Positions 54,563 through 62,866 of a stretch of DNA of 64,000 bases are shown here, in pieces; the stretch's first letter is position 1; every line of letters starts with the position of its first letter. The position numbers and the translations under genes were made by a program. The stretch lies in the NCBI RefSeq assembly GCF_026230195.1, contig NZ_CP036501.1, forward strand, positions 1,054,001 through 1,118,000, read 5' to 3'. The notes below the pieces were generated by a model. That model did no database searches. It was not told the origin of the DNA and worked only from the letters and a program-made list of their open reading frames with translations. Source of the stretch: Candidatus Paraluminiphilus aquimaris. GTDB taxonomy: Bacteria > Pseudomonadota > Gammaproteobacteria > Pseudomonadales > Halieaceae.

Positions 54563-56233
54563 ATGGGCACTTATCCTCGCAGGCTTGCCCTGCGCGTTTT
54601 GGGTGTCTGTTTGAGCGGCTGCTGTTTAATAGGCTGCGAGGCCACAGGCGATAGGGCAAGCGGCCCTGACAATCGCGAGGCGGAACCCGCGGTTGGCCGC
54701 CCTATGACGCCCGTACCTCAGGTGACAAGCCAGGGAATCACTTACCGCGGTATCTTTACTCACCACAGTACAGATCAGAGCACGAATCAGAATGTAGATC
54801 AGAGCACGGGTCATGGTGTCGCCCGCTTCGCGGGCATCCCCTTCGCCGCGCCACCCGTTGGCAAGTTGCGTTGGGAGCGTCCTCAGCCTCTTGTGCCCGC
54901 TGCGAATTCAATTGATGCGACTCAATTTGCGCCCGCCTGCATGCAAACAGGCAGTGGTCTTGCGTGGTATCACGGCATGATGAGTCGTGTTGGTGTCGAT
55001 CCGAGCTTGATGCAAGCGCCTGACTACGCAGAGGATTGTCTGTATCTCAATGTATGGACCGATCTCAGTATCACCCAAAAGAAACCCGTATTGGTGTTTA
55101 TCCATGGTGGGTCGAATACCGGTGGTTGGAGCTACGAGCCAAACTACCATGGCGAGGCGCTTGCGAGAGAGGGCGTGGTGGTGGTTACGGTCGCGTATCG
55201 GTTGGGGGTCTTTGGCTGGCTTAGCCATCCCGATATGTCAGTTCAAAATGTCGGCTTGCATGATCTTGCGGCCTCATTGATGTGGGTCCGGGAGCATATT
55301 GAAGATTTCGGGGGAGACGCTTCACGTATTACGGTGTCGGGTGAGTCGGCTGGTGCTGACAATGCGCTGCACTTGGCACTAACGCCCAGCCTGCAGGACA
55401 CGATTGCCGGCGTTATTCATCAGAGTGCTGGCTGGTCTGCCACCAGTAGTTTATCGCCACAGGCTGCGTTCTCTCTCGGTAAAGCGTTTGTCGAACACCA
55501 TGTGGGGCCAAGGGGGCGTTTTAGTGATCTCAAGTCGGTACCGGCAGATGCGCTTCTAGAATCGCAGCAATCACTTTTTTCGAATCATTACTTCAGCCCG
55601 ATACGTGATGTCGAAACGCTTCCAGTGACGCTTGAGACCCTGATAAAGTCAGGCGATTTACCGGCAATAAAGCTCTTAATCGGATCCAACCTCAACGAAG
55701 CGCTGATGTATCTCTCGGCAGACGCGTCGCTCAAAGAGGTACTCGATGAGCGCGTGCCTCAGGCGGCTCATACCAAGGTGGTTGCCGCACTGGGTCTTGA
55801 GTTAACTGAGCGACAACAGTTGGATCGACTAGCCTCTTCGCTTCAGTACACCTGCCCGTCTTTGGCCATTGCGTCCGCCGTAGCGTCGGCGGACGGTGAG
55901 GCCTGGGTCTACCGTTTTGACCGAGTTCGGGACGGGTTTGACCCGATCGGCGCTTACCATGGGGCAGAGCTGCCCTACGTATTCGATCGCCACGATGCGT
56001 GGCTACCAACCGACCAAACGGACAAAAACATCACTCAAGCGCTCGTGGGCTATTGGCGGGCGTTTATCGCCGCATCTGGCTCTGACTCAATCAAGACGGC
56101 TGTCCCAAGAGCCAAGGCGTGGCCTCAATGGGGACCTACTGAGCGAATTCTTCAGATAAACGGCTCGCTGCGAGTGGGACCTCATCCGGATGCCGAGCTG
56201 TGTAGGGTGCTTGCCCAGACCGGTGCCTTGTAG
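54563..56233 (+). CDS. Lipoprotein type-B carboxylesterase
   Basis: Serine esterase of 556 residues with a lipoprotein signal (basic RR, hydrophobic core, lipobox LIGC), so probably anchored to a membrane facing the periplasm or surface. The oxyanion hole is FIHGGSNTGGWSYEP, the catalytic serine is Ser262 in VSGESAGADNALH, and ARFAGIPFAAPPVGKLRWERP is the family N-terminus. Catalytic Glu/Asp and His would follow around GSNLNEALMY and AYHGAELPYVF. A 19-residue-scale repeat of DQST units lies between the signal and domain (around residues 73-85). It starts 21 nt after the BCCT gene. Confidence 0.9.
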   Translation: MGTYPRRLALRVLGVCLSGCCLIGCEATGDRASGPDNREAEPAVGRPMTPVPQVTSQGITYRGIFTHHSTDQSTNQNVDQSTGHGVARFAGIPFAAPPVGKLRWERPQPLVPAANSIDATQFAPACMQTGSGLAWYHGMMSRVGVDPSLMQAPDYAEDCLYLNVWTDLSITQKKPVLVFIHGGSNTGGWSYEPNYHGEALAREGVVVVTVAYRLGVFGWLSHPDMSVQNVGLHDLAASLMWVREHIEDFGGDASRITVSGESAGADNALHLALTPSLQDTIAGVIHQSAGWSATSSLSPQAAFSLGKAFVEHHVGPRGRFSDLKSVPADALLESQQSLFSNHYFSPIRDVETLPVTLETLIKSGDLPAIKLLIGSNLNEALMYLSADASLKEVLDERVPQAAHTKVVAALGLELTERQQLDRLASSLQYTCPSLAIASAVASADGEAWVYRFDRVRDGFDPIGAYHGAELPYVFDRHDAWLPTDQTDKNITQALVGYWRAFIAASGSDSIKTAVPRAKAWPQWGPTERILQINGSLRVGPHPDAELCRVLAQTGAL

Positions 56234-56274
56234 CGTGCCCTTCGTAACTATTTTCGGGTCAAAGGGCCCGGTCT

Positions 56275-57834
56275 CTACCGACCCTGAGTAATAAAGTCGA
56301 CCAGTGCCGAAACTTCATTGTCACTTAACTGCTCGGCATAGGAGGGCATGGCACCAACACCTTGTGCAAGTGCGGCGCGGATCCGTTGCGCGTCGGGTTT
56401 CAGTTTATCGAGTTTAGGGCCAATGACGCCCTTGGCACCCGCCGCATCCAAGCTATGACAGGTAGCGCAGCTCGGTTGGGTTGCATGGTTGAAAAGCTGT
56501 CTTCCCAAACTTGCGTGTTCGCTGTGACGTGGCTTCGCTTCTTTTGCAGTGTAAGTGGCACCTGCACCGGTCGCGACCGTCTCTGTGGCCGTAAGTCGCG
56601 CAACGCCCGAGTTACTCTCACCTAATCGCGCTTCTGCTAGGGTGTTATCACTTACCGCGACCGACAAGCCGTGGTCGCGCCAGCCGTTGTGGCCATACCC
56701 GCGCTGATTTGCCGGGAAGTCGGCGGGCTGTTGGGCTCCGGTTTTGTCGGTGGCTCGACTGACAAGCAGGTATTCACCATTGTCGAGCTCAGTGTCCAGT
56801 GAAAAGGTGCGCCAAGCATTCGCACCCAAGTCAGGGCCGTACAACATCGCTTGTCGCCAGTTGCTCCCTCCATCAAGAGAGACTTCAACGCTCTCAATAC
56901 CGCGTTCTCCCGCAAAGGCCACGCCGAAGATACGGTGTCGACCCGGGGGGATGGGTTGGCCGTCGGCCCCAGGGCTATTCACCCAGGACTTGACTGGCAT
57001 GCGATACATCGATGGGTGACTCACGTTGCCACTCTTTCCCACAGGGCGAAGCCGATAGCCTGATTGCTGGATTTTATTGGATGACTCTTTCATTGTGGCA
57101 GCGAGGGTTCTCAGCCACTTCACATTGTTGACGCCGAAGTAGCCTGGAACCAAGAGCCGAACAGGTCCGCCGTGAACGAGTGGCAATGGTTCGCCATTCA
57201 TCTCCCAAACAAGCAAGCAATCGTCGAGCCCTTTATCTAACGGTACAGAGCGCTCCACCGCGACGGTCTGTGGATCGATCCCCTCGGGTAACATCTCGCC
57301 ACCCGTTCCAGTCAGGAAGGAGGCGTCATTATTAGCGCCGCCAAATTGTGCGAGGACATCTGCAACTCGAACGCCGGTCCATAGTGCACACCCAGCAGCT
57401 CCGACTGACCAAGGTGAACCGGACGGCTTGTGGTCAAAAAAAGCGCGACCGTTACCCGAACACTGAAGCACCGCAGCGACGGTGGTGGTCGGCAGTAATT
57501 TTAGGTCGGCAAGTGTGATGCCCCCCTCGGACTGACACCCTTTTACCTGAACGGTCCACGCATCTGGGTTGGCGACGAGGGTCGATTGAGGCATCGGCAG
57601 ATTGTTGCGCACGAAAAAGTGACTGATCGGGGTAATAGGGCCTTGGCCATAAGCGTCCCGAGCGGTTTCAAGTGCTAAAGGCCGCTGGTTGTGCTCAATA
57701 AAGCGCGCTCGCGTCTTACCCGACGGCAGCAAGGGCTTAACAACCCCCCAGGCGACACTAGGGAGTGTCACTACCGCCATGGTCAGTAGTTTTAAAACGC
57801 TGCGTCGTGATGACGGATGTTCAACCGATTTCAT
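56275..57834 (-). CDS. Sulfite oxidase-type molybdoenzyme fused to cytochrome c
   Basis: A 519-residue protein with a Tat-type signal (SSRRSVLKLL, then a hydrophobic core ending near VAWG). A sulfite-oxidase molybdopterin domain covers about residues 60-400; the Mo-ligand Cys125 is in VLQCSGNGR, with HGGPVRLLVPGYFG near 221. The dimerisation domain includes ESVEVSLDGGSNWRQA. A C-terminal class I cytochrome c module (about 440-519) has CATCH at 456-460 and distal Met496. In SorAB and SoxCD the heme lies on a separate subunit, so this is a single-chain fusion. It would oxidise sulfite or another sulfur substrate in the periplasm. The LysE-type gene begins upstream on the same strand. Confidence 0.88.
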   Translation of the reverse strand: MKSVEHPSSRRSVLKLLTMAVVTLPSVAWGVVKPLLPSGKTRARFIEHNQRPLALETARDAYGQGPITPISHFFVRNNLPMPQSTLVANPDAWTVQVKGCQSEGGITLADLKLLPTTTVAAVLQCSGNGRAFFDHKPSGSPWSVGAAGCALWTGVRVADVLAQFGGANNDASFLTGTGGEMLPEGIDPQTVAVERSVPLDKGLDDCLLVWEMNGEPLPLVHGGPVRLLVPGYFGVNNVKWLRTLAATMKESSNKIQQSGYRLRPVGKSGNVSHPSMYRMPVKSWVNSPGADGQPIPPGRHRIFGVAFAGERGIESVEVSLDGGSNWRQAMLYGPDLGANAWRTFSLDTELDNGEYLLVSRATDKTGAQQPADFPANQRGYGHNGWRDHGLSVAVSDNTLAEARLGESNSGVARLTATETVATGAGATYTAKEAKPRHSEHASLGRQLFNHATQPSCATCHSLDAAGAKGVIGPKLDKLKPDAQRIRAALAQGVGAMPSYAEQLSDNEVSALVDFITQGR

Positions 57835-57855
57835 TGGGACTATTCTCTGACGGCT

Positions 57856-58437
57856 TTACTGCATAACCGCCCACACGATGACGCCGAGTGTTAACAAAAT
57901 CAATGCTCTGTGGACTATCAGACTTTGATCAAGCGCGCGGCTGAGTGCCGCACCGGCGAGACACCAAAGTGAGTGAAAGAAAAGTTGTGCGATAAGAAAG
58001 CTAAGAGGAACAATGACAATTCTCTCCCAATCAGTGGAGAAACCCTCGCCAAACTGTGAGAGCGCAAGCGTTGCCATCATCCAGGTTTTTGGGCTGAGCG
58101 GGTGCACGATGGCGCCCGTCCAAAACGAAAACCGATTTTGTGCAGATTGAGCAGACGGCGGTGTCCAGTTTCGAAGTGCCAGATAGGCCATGTAACCGGC
58201 AGAGGCGAAAACAAAGATGTCAGCGATGCCGGGAGAGGACTCCAGTAGCTTCATGAGTCCAAAGGCAAGCGCGATGTTCAACATGAGCTTGCCGACTAAC
58301 AGTCCACCAATGAACGGAAGGGTTCGCAAATACCCTTGCTGTGCCCCCGCGGTCATGAGCAGCATATTGGCGGGTCCCGGTGTCGCTACCATGGCAATGA
58401 TAAAGGCCCACAGGGCGAAGTAGGGATCCATAGGCAT
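57856..58437 (-). CDS. LysE-family exporter
   Basis: Six-helix membrane protein of about 193 residues with the LysE/RhtB signature ATPGPANMLLMTAGAQQG near the N-terminus and HPLSPKTWMMATLALSQF in the middle. The family exports amino acids; the substrate here is unknown. Three ATG codons lie close together (58431, 58437, 58452) with weak ribosome sites, so the start is uncertain by a few residues. It is upstream of the sulfite-oxidase fusion (21 nt). Confidence 0.88.
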   Translation of the reverse strand: MPMDPYFALWAFIIAMVATPGPANMLLMTAGAQQGYLRTLPFIGGLLVGKLMLNIALAFGLMKLLESSPGIADIFVFASAGYMAYLALRNWTPPSAQSAQNRFSFWTGAIVHPLSPKTWMMATLALSQFGEGFSTDWERIVIVPLSFLIAQLFFHSLWCLAGAALSRALDQSLIVHRALILLTLGVIVWAVMQ

Positions 58438-58823
58438 CTCATTTACTGGCATCTAGTCATGTGTTGTAGATGGTAACCGAGAGTCGCCGCTTGAGGTGAA
58501 TGTGACCGGTTAATGCTCTGCCATATTGCCTGCTCGATGAGCCGTATCTGACTGTCTTGAAACAACCCAAGTGCACTTGCAGGCCGGAAAAGTGTTATTG
58601 CTTTTAGCAGTGCTCCGAAGGGGGGCATGGGCGATATGAGGGTTAGCATGGGGCGTCCGTTTTAACGGCGGGCCGTGAGAGGTCCGTGCTTTCGAACGGT
58701 TTCAATATCGTTCTATGTTGGTTGCGCTATAGTGCGAATTGGGCATTACAACTGCCTAGAAAAAGAATAAAAGAATAGCCAAAACAAGCTTGCACAACAC
58801 CTTGAGCAACTTAGGGAGACGGT

Positions 58824-60026
58824 ATGGATCTATCTTACGGGGCAGAATATGACGCGTTCCGAGAGGAAGTGCGCGGGTTCATTCAAGACAATAAAGAAAA
58901 GCAGCCACAGGCCGGCGACGGCATAAAAAGCCAAGCCATGCGTGAATGGCAAGCACTGTTGATCGAAAACGGCTACCACAGTCGAACCATTCCCAGCGAA
59001 TACGGTGGCTTTGGCGCCGAGCCCGACATCATAAAGTCGCGCATCATTGCAGAGGAATTTGGTGCAGAACGTATGCACCGGGGCTTCAACGGTCAGGGGG
59101 TTACGATGCTCACGCCCGTCTTGTTGGAGATGGGTACTGAAGAGCAAAAGAAAGCCTTTGTTGAACCTACTATTCGTGCAGAGATGATTTGGTGTCAGGG
59201 TTACTCGGAGCCTGGAGCCGGTAGTGATTTAGCCAGCCTCACCACCAAAGCCGAGCTCGACGGCGATGACTGGGTGATTAATGGACAGAAAATTTGGACT
59301 AGCACTGCACACCACGCAGATTGGATATTTTGTCTTGTGCGAACAGAACCGGATGCACCCAAGCATCTGGGTATCTCGTTCCTGCTGTTTCGTATGGACA
59401 CCCCCGGCATTGAAATCAGACCTCTCGTCGATATGACGGGCGATGCGAATTTTAACGAAGTCTTTTTTACCGATGTGCGCGTGCCGAAAAACCAAATTGT
59501 GGGCCAAAGAGGCCAGGGCTGGCAGGTGGCGAATGCGATCTTAGGTTATGAGCGCGGTTCTTTGGCAACGCCCGATGCGGCAGTCAATCGACTCAACGGA
59601 GTGAAGCGGCTGATGCGCGAGGAGAGCCTTAATGGCCAGGCAATGATTGAAAATCCTGTCTTTCGAGACCGACTACTGAGACTCGAGGGCCGCGTGCTCG
59701 CCATGCAATATAACGATATGCGTTTGCTCTCGGCGAAGATTAACAAGAATCAGGATGTGCGCTTGGCGAGCATGATCGTCAAGCTAATGGGTACCGAGCT
59801 GCGTCATGAAATCGAGTGTTTAGGCATCGATGTCATGGGCGAGATTGGCCTGAGCTATGGCGATAACCCCCATGTTCGCGGTCGTGGCTCGTGGCAGTAC
59901 CAATACATGTTTTATCTCGGACTGATTATTGGCGGCGGCACCTCGCAGATTCAGAAAAATATCATCAGTGAGCGCGGACTTGGCATGCCCAAAGAGCCGA
60001 AAATTCCCGCGACGAGCGCCAAATAA
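58824..60026 (+). CDS. Acyl-CoA dehydrogenase, alpha-like subunit of a pair
   Basis: The 400-residue protein has the flavin motif WCQGYSEPGAGSDLASLTT, a C-terminal QKNIISERGLG and the GGGTSQIQ loop without the MCAD-type Glu. Its ILGYERG places a Glu where isovaleryl-CoA dehydrogenase has its base. It has the same organisation as the gene at 14342. AGGGAG precedes the ATG at 58824. The next gene begins 17 nt later and encodes a smaller homolog; a heteromeric enzyme is likely but not shown. Confidence 0.9.
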   Translation: MDLSYGAEYDAFREEVRGFIQDNKEKQPQAGDGIKSQAMREWQALLIENGYHSRTIPSEYGGFGAEPDIIKSRIIAEEFGAERMHRGFNGQGVTMLTPVLLEMGTEEQKKAFVEPTIRAEMIWCQGYSEPGAGSDLASLTTKAELDGDDWVINGQKIWTSTAHHADWIFCLVRTEPDAPKHLGISFLLFRMDTPGIEIRPLVDMTGDANFNEVFFTDVRVPKNQIVGQRGQGWQVANAILGYERGSLATPDAAVNRLNGVKRLMREESLNGQAMIENPVFRDRLLRLEGRVLAMQYNDMRLLSAKINKNQDVRLASMIVKLMGTELRHEIECLGIDVMGEIGLSYGDNPHVRGRGSWQYQYMFYLGLIIGGGTSQIQKNIISERGLGMPKEPKIPATSAK

Positions 60027-60043
60027 GAGAGGGGGTCTGAAAA

Positions 60044-61102
60044 ATGGAATTTGGATTATCACAAGATCAACTGCTTCTCGATGACAGTCTAAGAAAGTAC
60101 TTGTCGACAGAAGTTTCACTCGAAAGCGTTCGAAAGGTCGCGGCGGGTGATATCTCTGATAACGACATGTGGCGTGGTCTCGCGGATATGGGACTAGCGG
60201 GCATGGTCATACCCGAGGCGCACGGGGGCGCCGAGCTCGGTATGCTCGATGCTGTCGCTGTTGCAGAGGCACTGGGTTACGCCGCGTGTCCCGGACCCTT
60301 TCTCAGTACTGCGATCATGGGTGCACACCTACTCAACCGCGCCGGGGCAACGGATCCACTCGCCGGTATGGCGAGGGGTGACTACCGTGTGGGCATTGCC
60401 TTCAGCGACTTCTTGGGGGCTCGAAAAGGCCGAGTGACCGAGGTTAATGGACAGTTATCAGGGCAGTCACTCTATGCACTGGATGCCGATGCGGATGCTT
60501 ATTTGGTGGCTTTGACCGACGGTCGCGTTTACATGGTGGAAACGGAGCATCTAGCGCGTAAACCGCTTACGACGATCGATATGACGCGCAGTGTCTGTGA
60601 ACTGAACTTTAATCAGACGCCGGCCTGTCTTGTGACGGACGATGCGGAGTTAGTTCGTGACACGGTCTACCGTGGCCGCAGCATTCAAGCGGCCGATACC
60701 TTGGGTGCGGCTCAATACATGCTCGATCAGGCCGTCGCCTATTCGTTAGACAGAAAGCAGTTCAATCGCGCGATTGGCTCCTTCCAAGCGGTGAAGCACA
60801 TGTGCGCTGAAATGGCATCGCAACTCGAGCCCTGCCGTGCTTTTGCGTGGTACGCAGGGCATGCGTTTGACGAATCGGCCGACGATGCAGCAACCACGGC
60901 TTGTCATGCTAATGCGCATCTTGCCGAGGTCGGGCAGTTTGTGGCTAAAACGAGTACGGAAGTCCACGGTGGTATGGGCTTTACTGACCTTGTTGGCCTG
61001 CATTACTGGTTTAAACGAATTGGCTTTAACCGACAGCTGTTGGGCTCACCTGAGGCGGTTAGGCATGAAATTGCACTGTTGCAAGGCCTTTGCACCAGCT
61101 GA
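60044..61102 (+). CDS. Acyl-CoA dehydrogenase, beta-like subunit of a pair
   Basis: A 352-residue divergent acyl-CoA dehydrogenase. The N-terminal helices (FGLSQDQLLLDDSLRKYL) and the C-terminal DRKQFNRAIGSFQAVKHMCA and TEVHGGMGFTDLVGLHYWFKR are clear. The middle flavin motif is lost. GAGGGGG precedes the ATG. It is the second half of the pair begun at 58824, and it ends with VRHEIALLQGLC. The substrate is unknown; the esterase that follows hints at ester or carboxylate catabolism. Confidence 0.88.
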   Translation: MEFGLSQDQLLLDDSLRKYLSTEVSLESVRKVAAGDISDNDMWRGLADMGLAGMVIPEAHGGAELGMLDAVAVAEALGYAACPGPFLSTAIMGAHLLNRAGATDPLAGMARGDYRVGIAFSDFLGARKGRVTEVNGQLSGQSLYALDADADAYLVALTDGRVYMVETEHLARKPLTTIDMTRSVCELNFNQTPACLVTDDAELVRDTVYRGRSIQAADTLGAAQYMLDQAVAYSLDRKQFNRAIGSFQAVKHMCAEMASQLEPCRAFAWYAGHAFDESADDAATTACHANAHLAEVGQFVAKTSTEVHGGMGFTDLVGLHYWFKRIGFNRQLLGSPEAVRHEIALLQGLCTS

Positions 61103-61149
61103 CAATGGAGTTTGATTCACACAAAGTGGCAAGGCGAGAGGTGGCAGAT

Positions 61150-62772
61150 ATGCATGCTAACGCGATTAAAATGGTGAAGCGCTTAGCGCTACTGGTATTA
61201 CTCTCACAATTATTGGGTTGTGGCGATGAATTCGGTGTTACAGCGTCTTCAGCGAGCGAGGTTAAGCAGCTTACTGAAGGTCAAGTAACGGGCATTGACT
61301 CACCGTTCGACGGCGCGATTACGGTTTTTCGCGGACTGCCTTACGCTGAACCACCGGTGGGTGACTTGCGATGGCAGGCGCCACAGCCACCTGCTAATTG
61401 GTCTGGCGTGAGGGTGGCCGATACATTTGCCGATAGCTGTCATCAACCGCGTCATTCCTCAAATTTCGTTTGGCGTCGCGAGGATTTTCCTGTCTCAGAG
61501 GACTGTCTCTACCTAAATATTTGGGCACCTGAGAGTGCAGAAAAATTACCGGTCATGGTGTGGTTTCACGGCGGGTCGCACGTCAGTGGGCAGGGCCACT
61601 CGCTGATTTTCGACGGCACCACACTTGCCCAACACGATGTACTGGTCGTCACCATCAATTACCGCCTTGGCCCGCTCGGGTTTCTCGCCCACCCATGGCT
61701 TTCTGAGGAGGCCGCGTCGGATTCAGCTGTCGGCACCTCTGGGAACTATGGGTTGATGGACAAGATTGCGGCGCTTCAATGGGTGAAGCGAAACATCGAA
61801 GTGCTTGGCGGTGACCCCCAAAACGTGACGATCTTCGGGCAGTCCGCGGGCTCTCAAAGTGTGTGCTCACTGATGACCGCGCCGAGTGCGCAAGGTCTCT
61901 TTCACAAAGCAATTGGCCAGTCTGCGGCGTGCGTGAATCAGTTAACGCAAGCGGATGCGAACGGCCATGAGCGCGGTCAGGCGCTAGTCGATGCATTAGG
62001 GGCGTCTTCCATTGAGGACCTACGCGGTGCTGAGCCTGATGCATTGCTTGTGGCAATGACCAAGTCAAATTGGGAGTCAGAGAGTCGCATTGTTATCGAC
62101 GGGCGTGTGTTGCCAAGGTGGCCTCATGAGGTGTTTGCTGCGGGCGAGCAGAGCGATATACCCCTTATGCTCGGCTTTCTTGCCGACGAGGGCTACGAGC
62201 TTTTTGAAGTGGAGAGCGCCTTAACAGAAGCCGAACTACAGGGGTTTTTGGAGTATGTGGGGGGTAAGCGAGCGGCTGAGCTCAAGGCGGAATACGACGC
62301 GTCGAGCATGACGCCAGGTGAGCTCAAGCATGCAATCTCCACAGACTTATTCATGGCTTATGGTATGCGGCAGTGGGCCTCATACCACGCCGATGCAGGC
62401 CAAGATACCTACCTGTATTTTATGGATCACGTACCACCTGCGTTTCACATTTACATGCCAGATCAACCATTCTTGGCGCTTGAGGAGGGGCCCCGAAGCG
62501 GTGGGGCCTATCATTCGGGCGACTTGGCCTATGTATTTGGCACAATCGACAAGGTGGGTTATGACTGGACCGACACGGATCGCATGGTCTCAGCGCAAAT
62601 GATGGCGTATTGGACCCACTTTGCGAGAACGGGTAGTCCCAATGTGCCCGGACAGTCTGACTGGCCTGCGTTTGACACTGTGGATCTCCACACCCGCGTT
62701 ATAAATAGTGCGCCGACAACGGTGAACGGTGTGAGAAACACCATAATGAGCATATTCGCGAGCGCGGAGTAG
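61150..62772 (+). CDS. Lipoprotein type-B carboxylesterase
   Basis: Serine esterase of 540 residues with a lipoprotein signal (MVKRLALLVLLSQLLGC, lipobox LLGC). Family motifs: FRGLPYAEPPVGDLRWQ, EDCLYLNIWAPES, VWFHGGSHVSGQG as the oxyanion hole and nucleophile Ser232 in FGQSAGSQSV. The His of the triad is near the GGAYHSGDLAYVFG segment. The start at 61150 is preferred because GAGAGG lies upstream; a longer frame overlaps the preceding gene. A second gene of the same family is at 54563, and an amidase lipoprotein follows 94 nt later. Confidence 0.92.
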   Translation: MHANAIKMVKRLALLVLLSQLLGCGDEFGVTASSASEVKQLTEGQVTGIDSPFDGAITVFRGLPYAEPPVGDLRWQAPQPPANWSGVRVADTFADSCHQPRHSSNFVWRREDFPVSEDCLYLNIWAPESAEKLPVMVWFHGGSHVSGQGHSLIFDGTTLAQHDVLVVTINYRLGPLGFLAHPWLSEEAASDSAVGTSGNYGLMDKIAALQWVKRNIEVLGGDPQNVTIFGQSAGSQSVCSLMTAPSAQGLFHKAIGQSAACVNQLTQADANGHERGQALVDALGASSIEDLRGAEPDALLVAMTKSNWESESRIVIDGRVLPRWPHEVFAAGEQSDIPLMLGFLADEGYELFEVESALTEAELQGFLEYVGGKRAAELKAEYDASSMTPGELKHAISTDLFMAYGMRQWASYHADAGQDTYLYFMDHVPPAFHIYMPDQPFLALEEGPRSGGAYHSGDLAYVFGTIDKVGYDWTDTDRMVSAQMMAYWTHFARTGSPNVPGQSDWPAFDTVDLHTRVINSAPTTVNGVRNTIMSIFASAE

Positions 62773-62866
62773 AAGGGCACTGGGTGCCGAGGCCTATGGG
62801 TAGCCGCTTCAGCGACCTAAGGGCCGCTGTTGGTTTTTGTTAGTCGTTTTCACTGGGAGCGCATTT

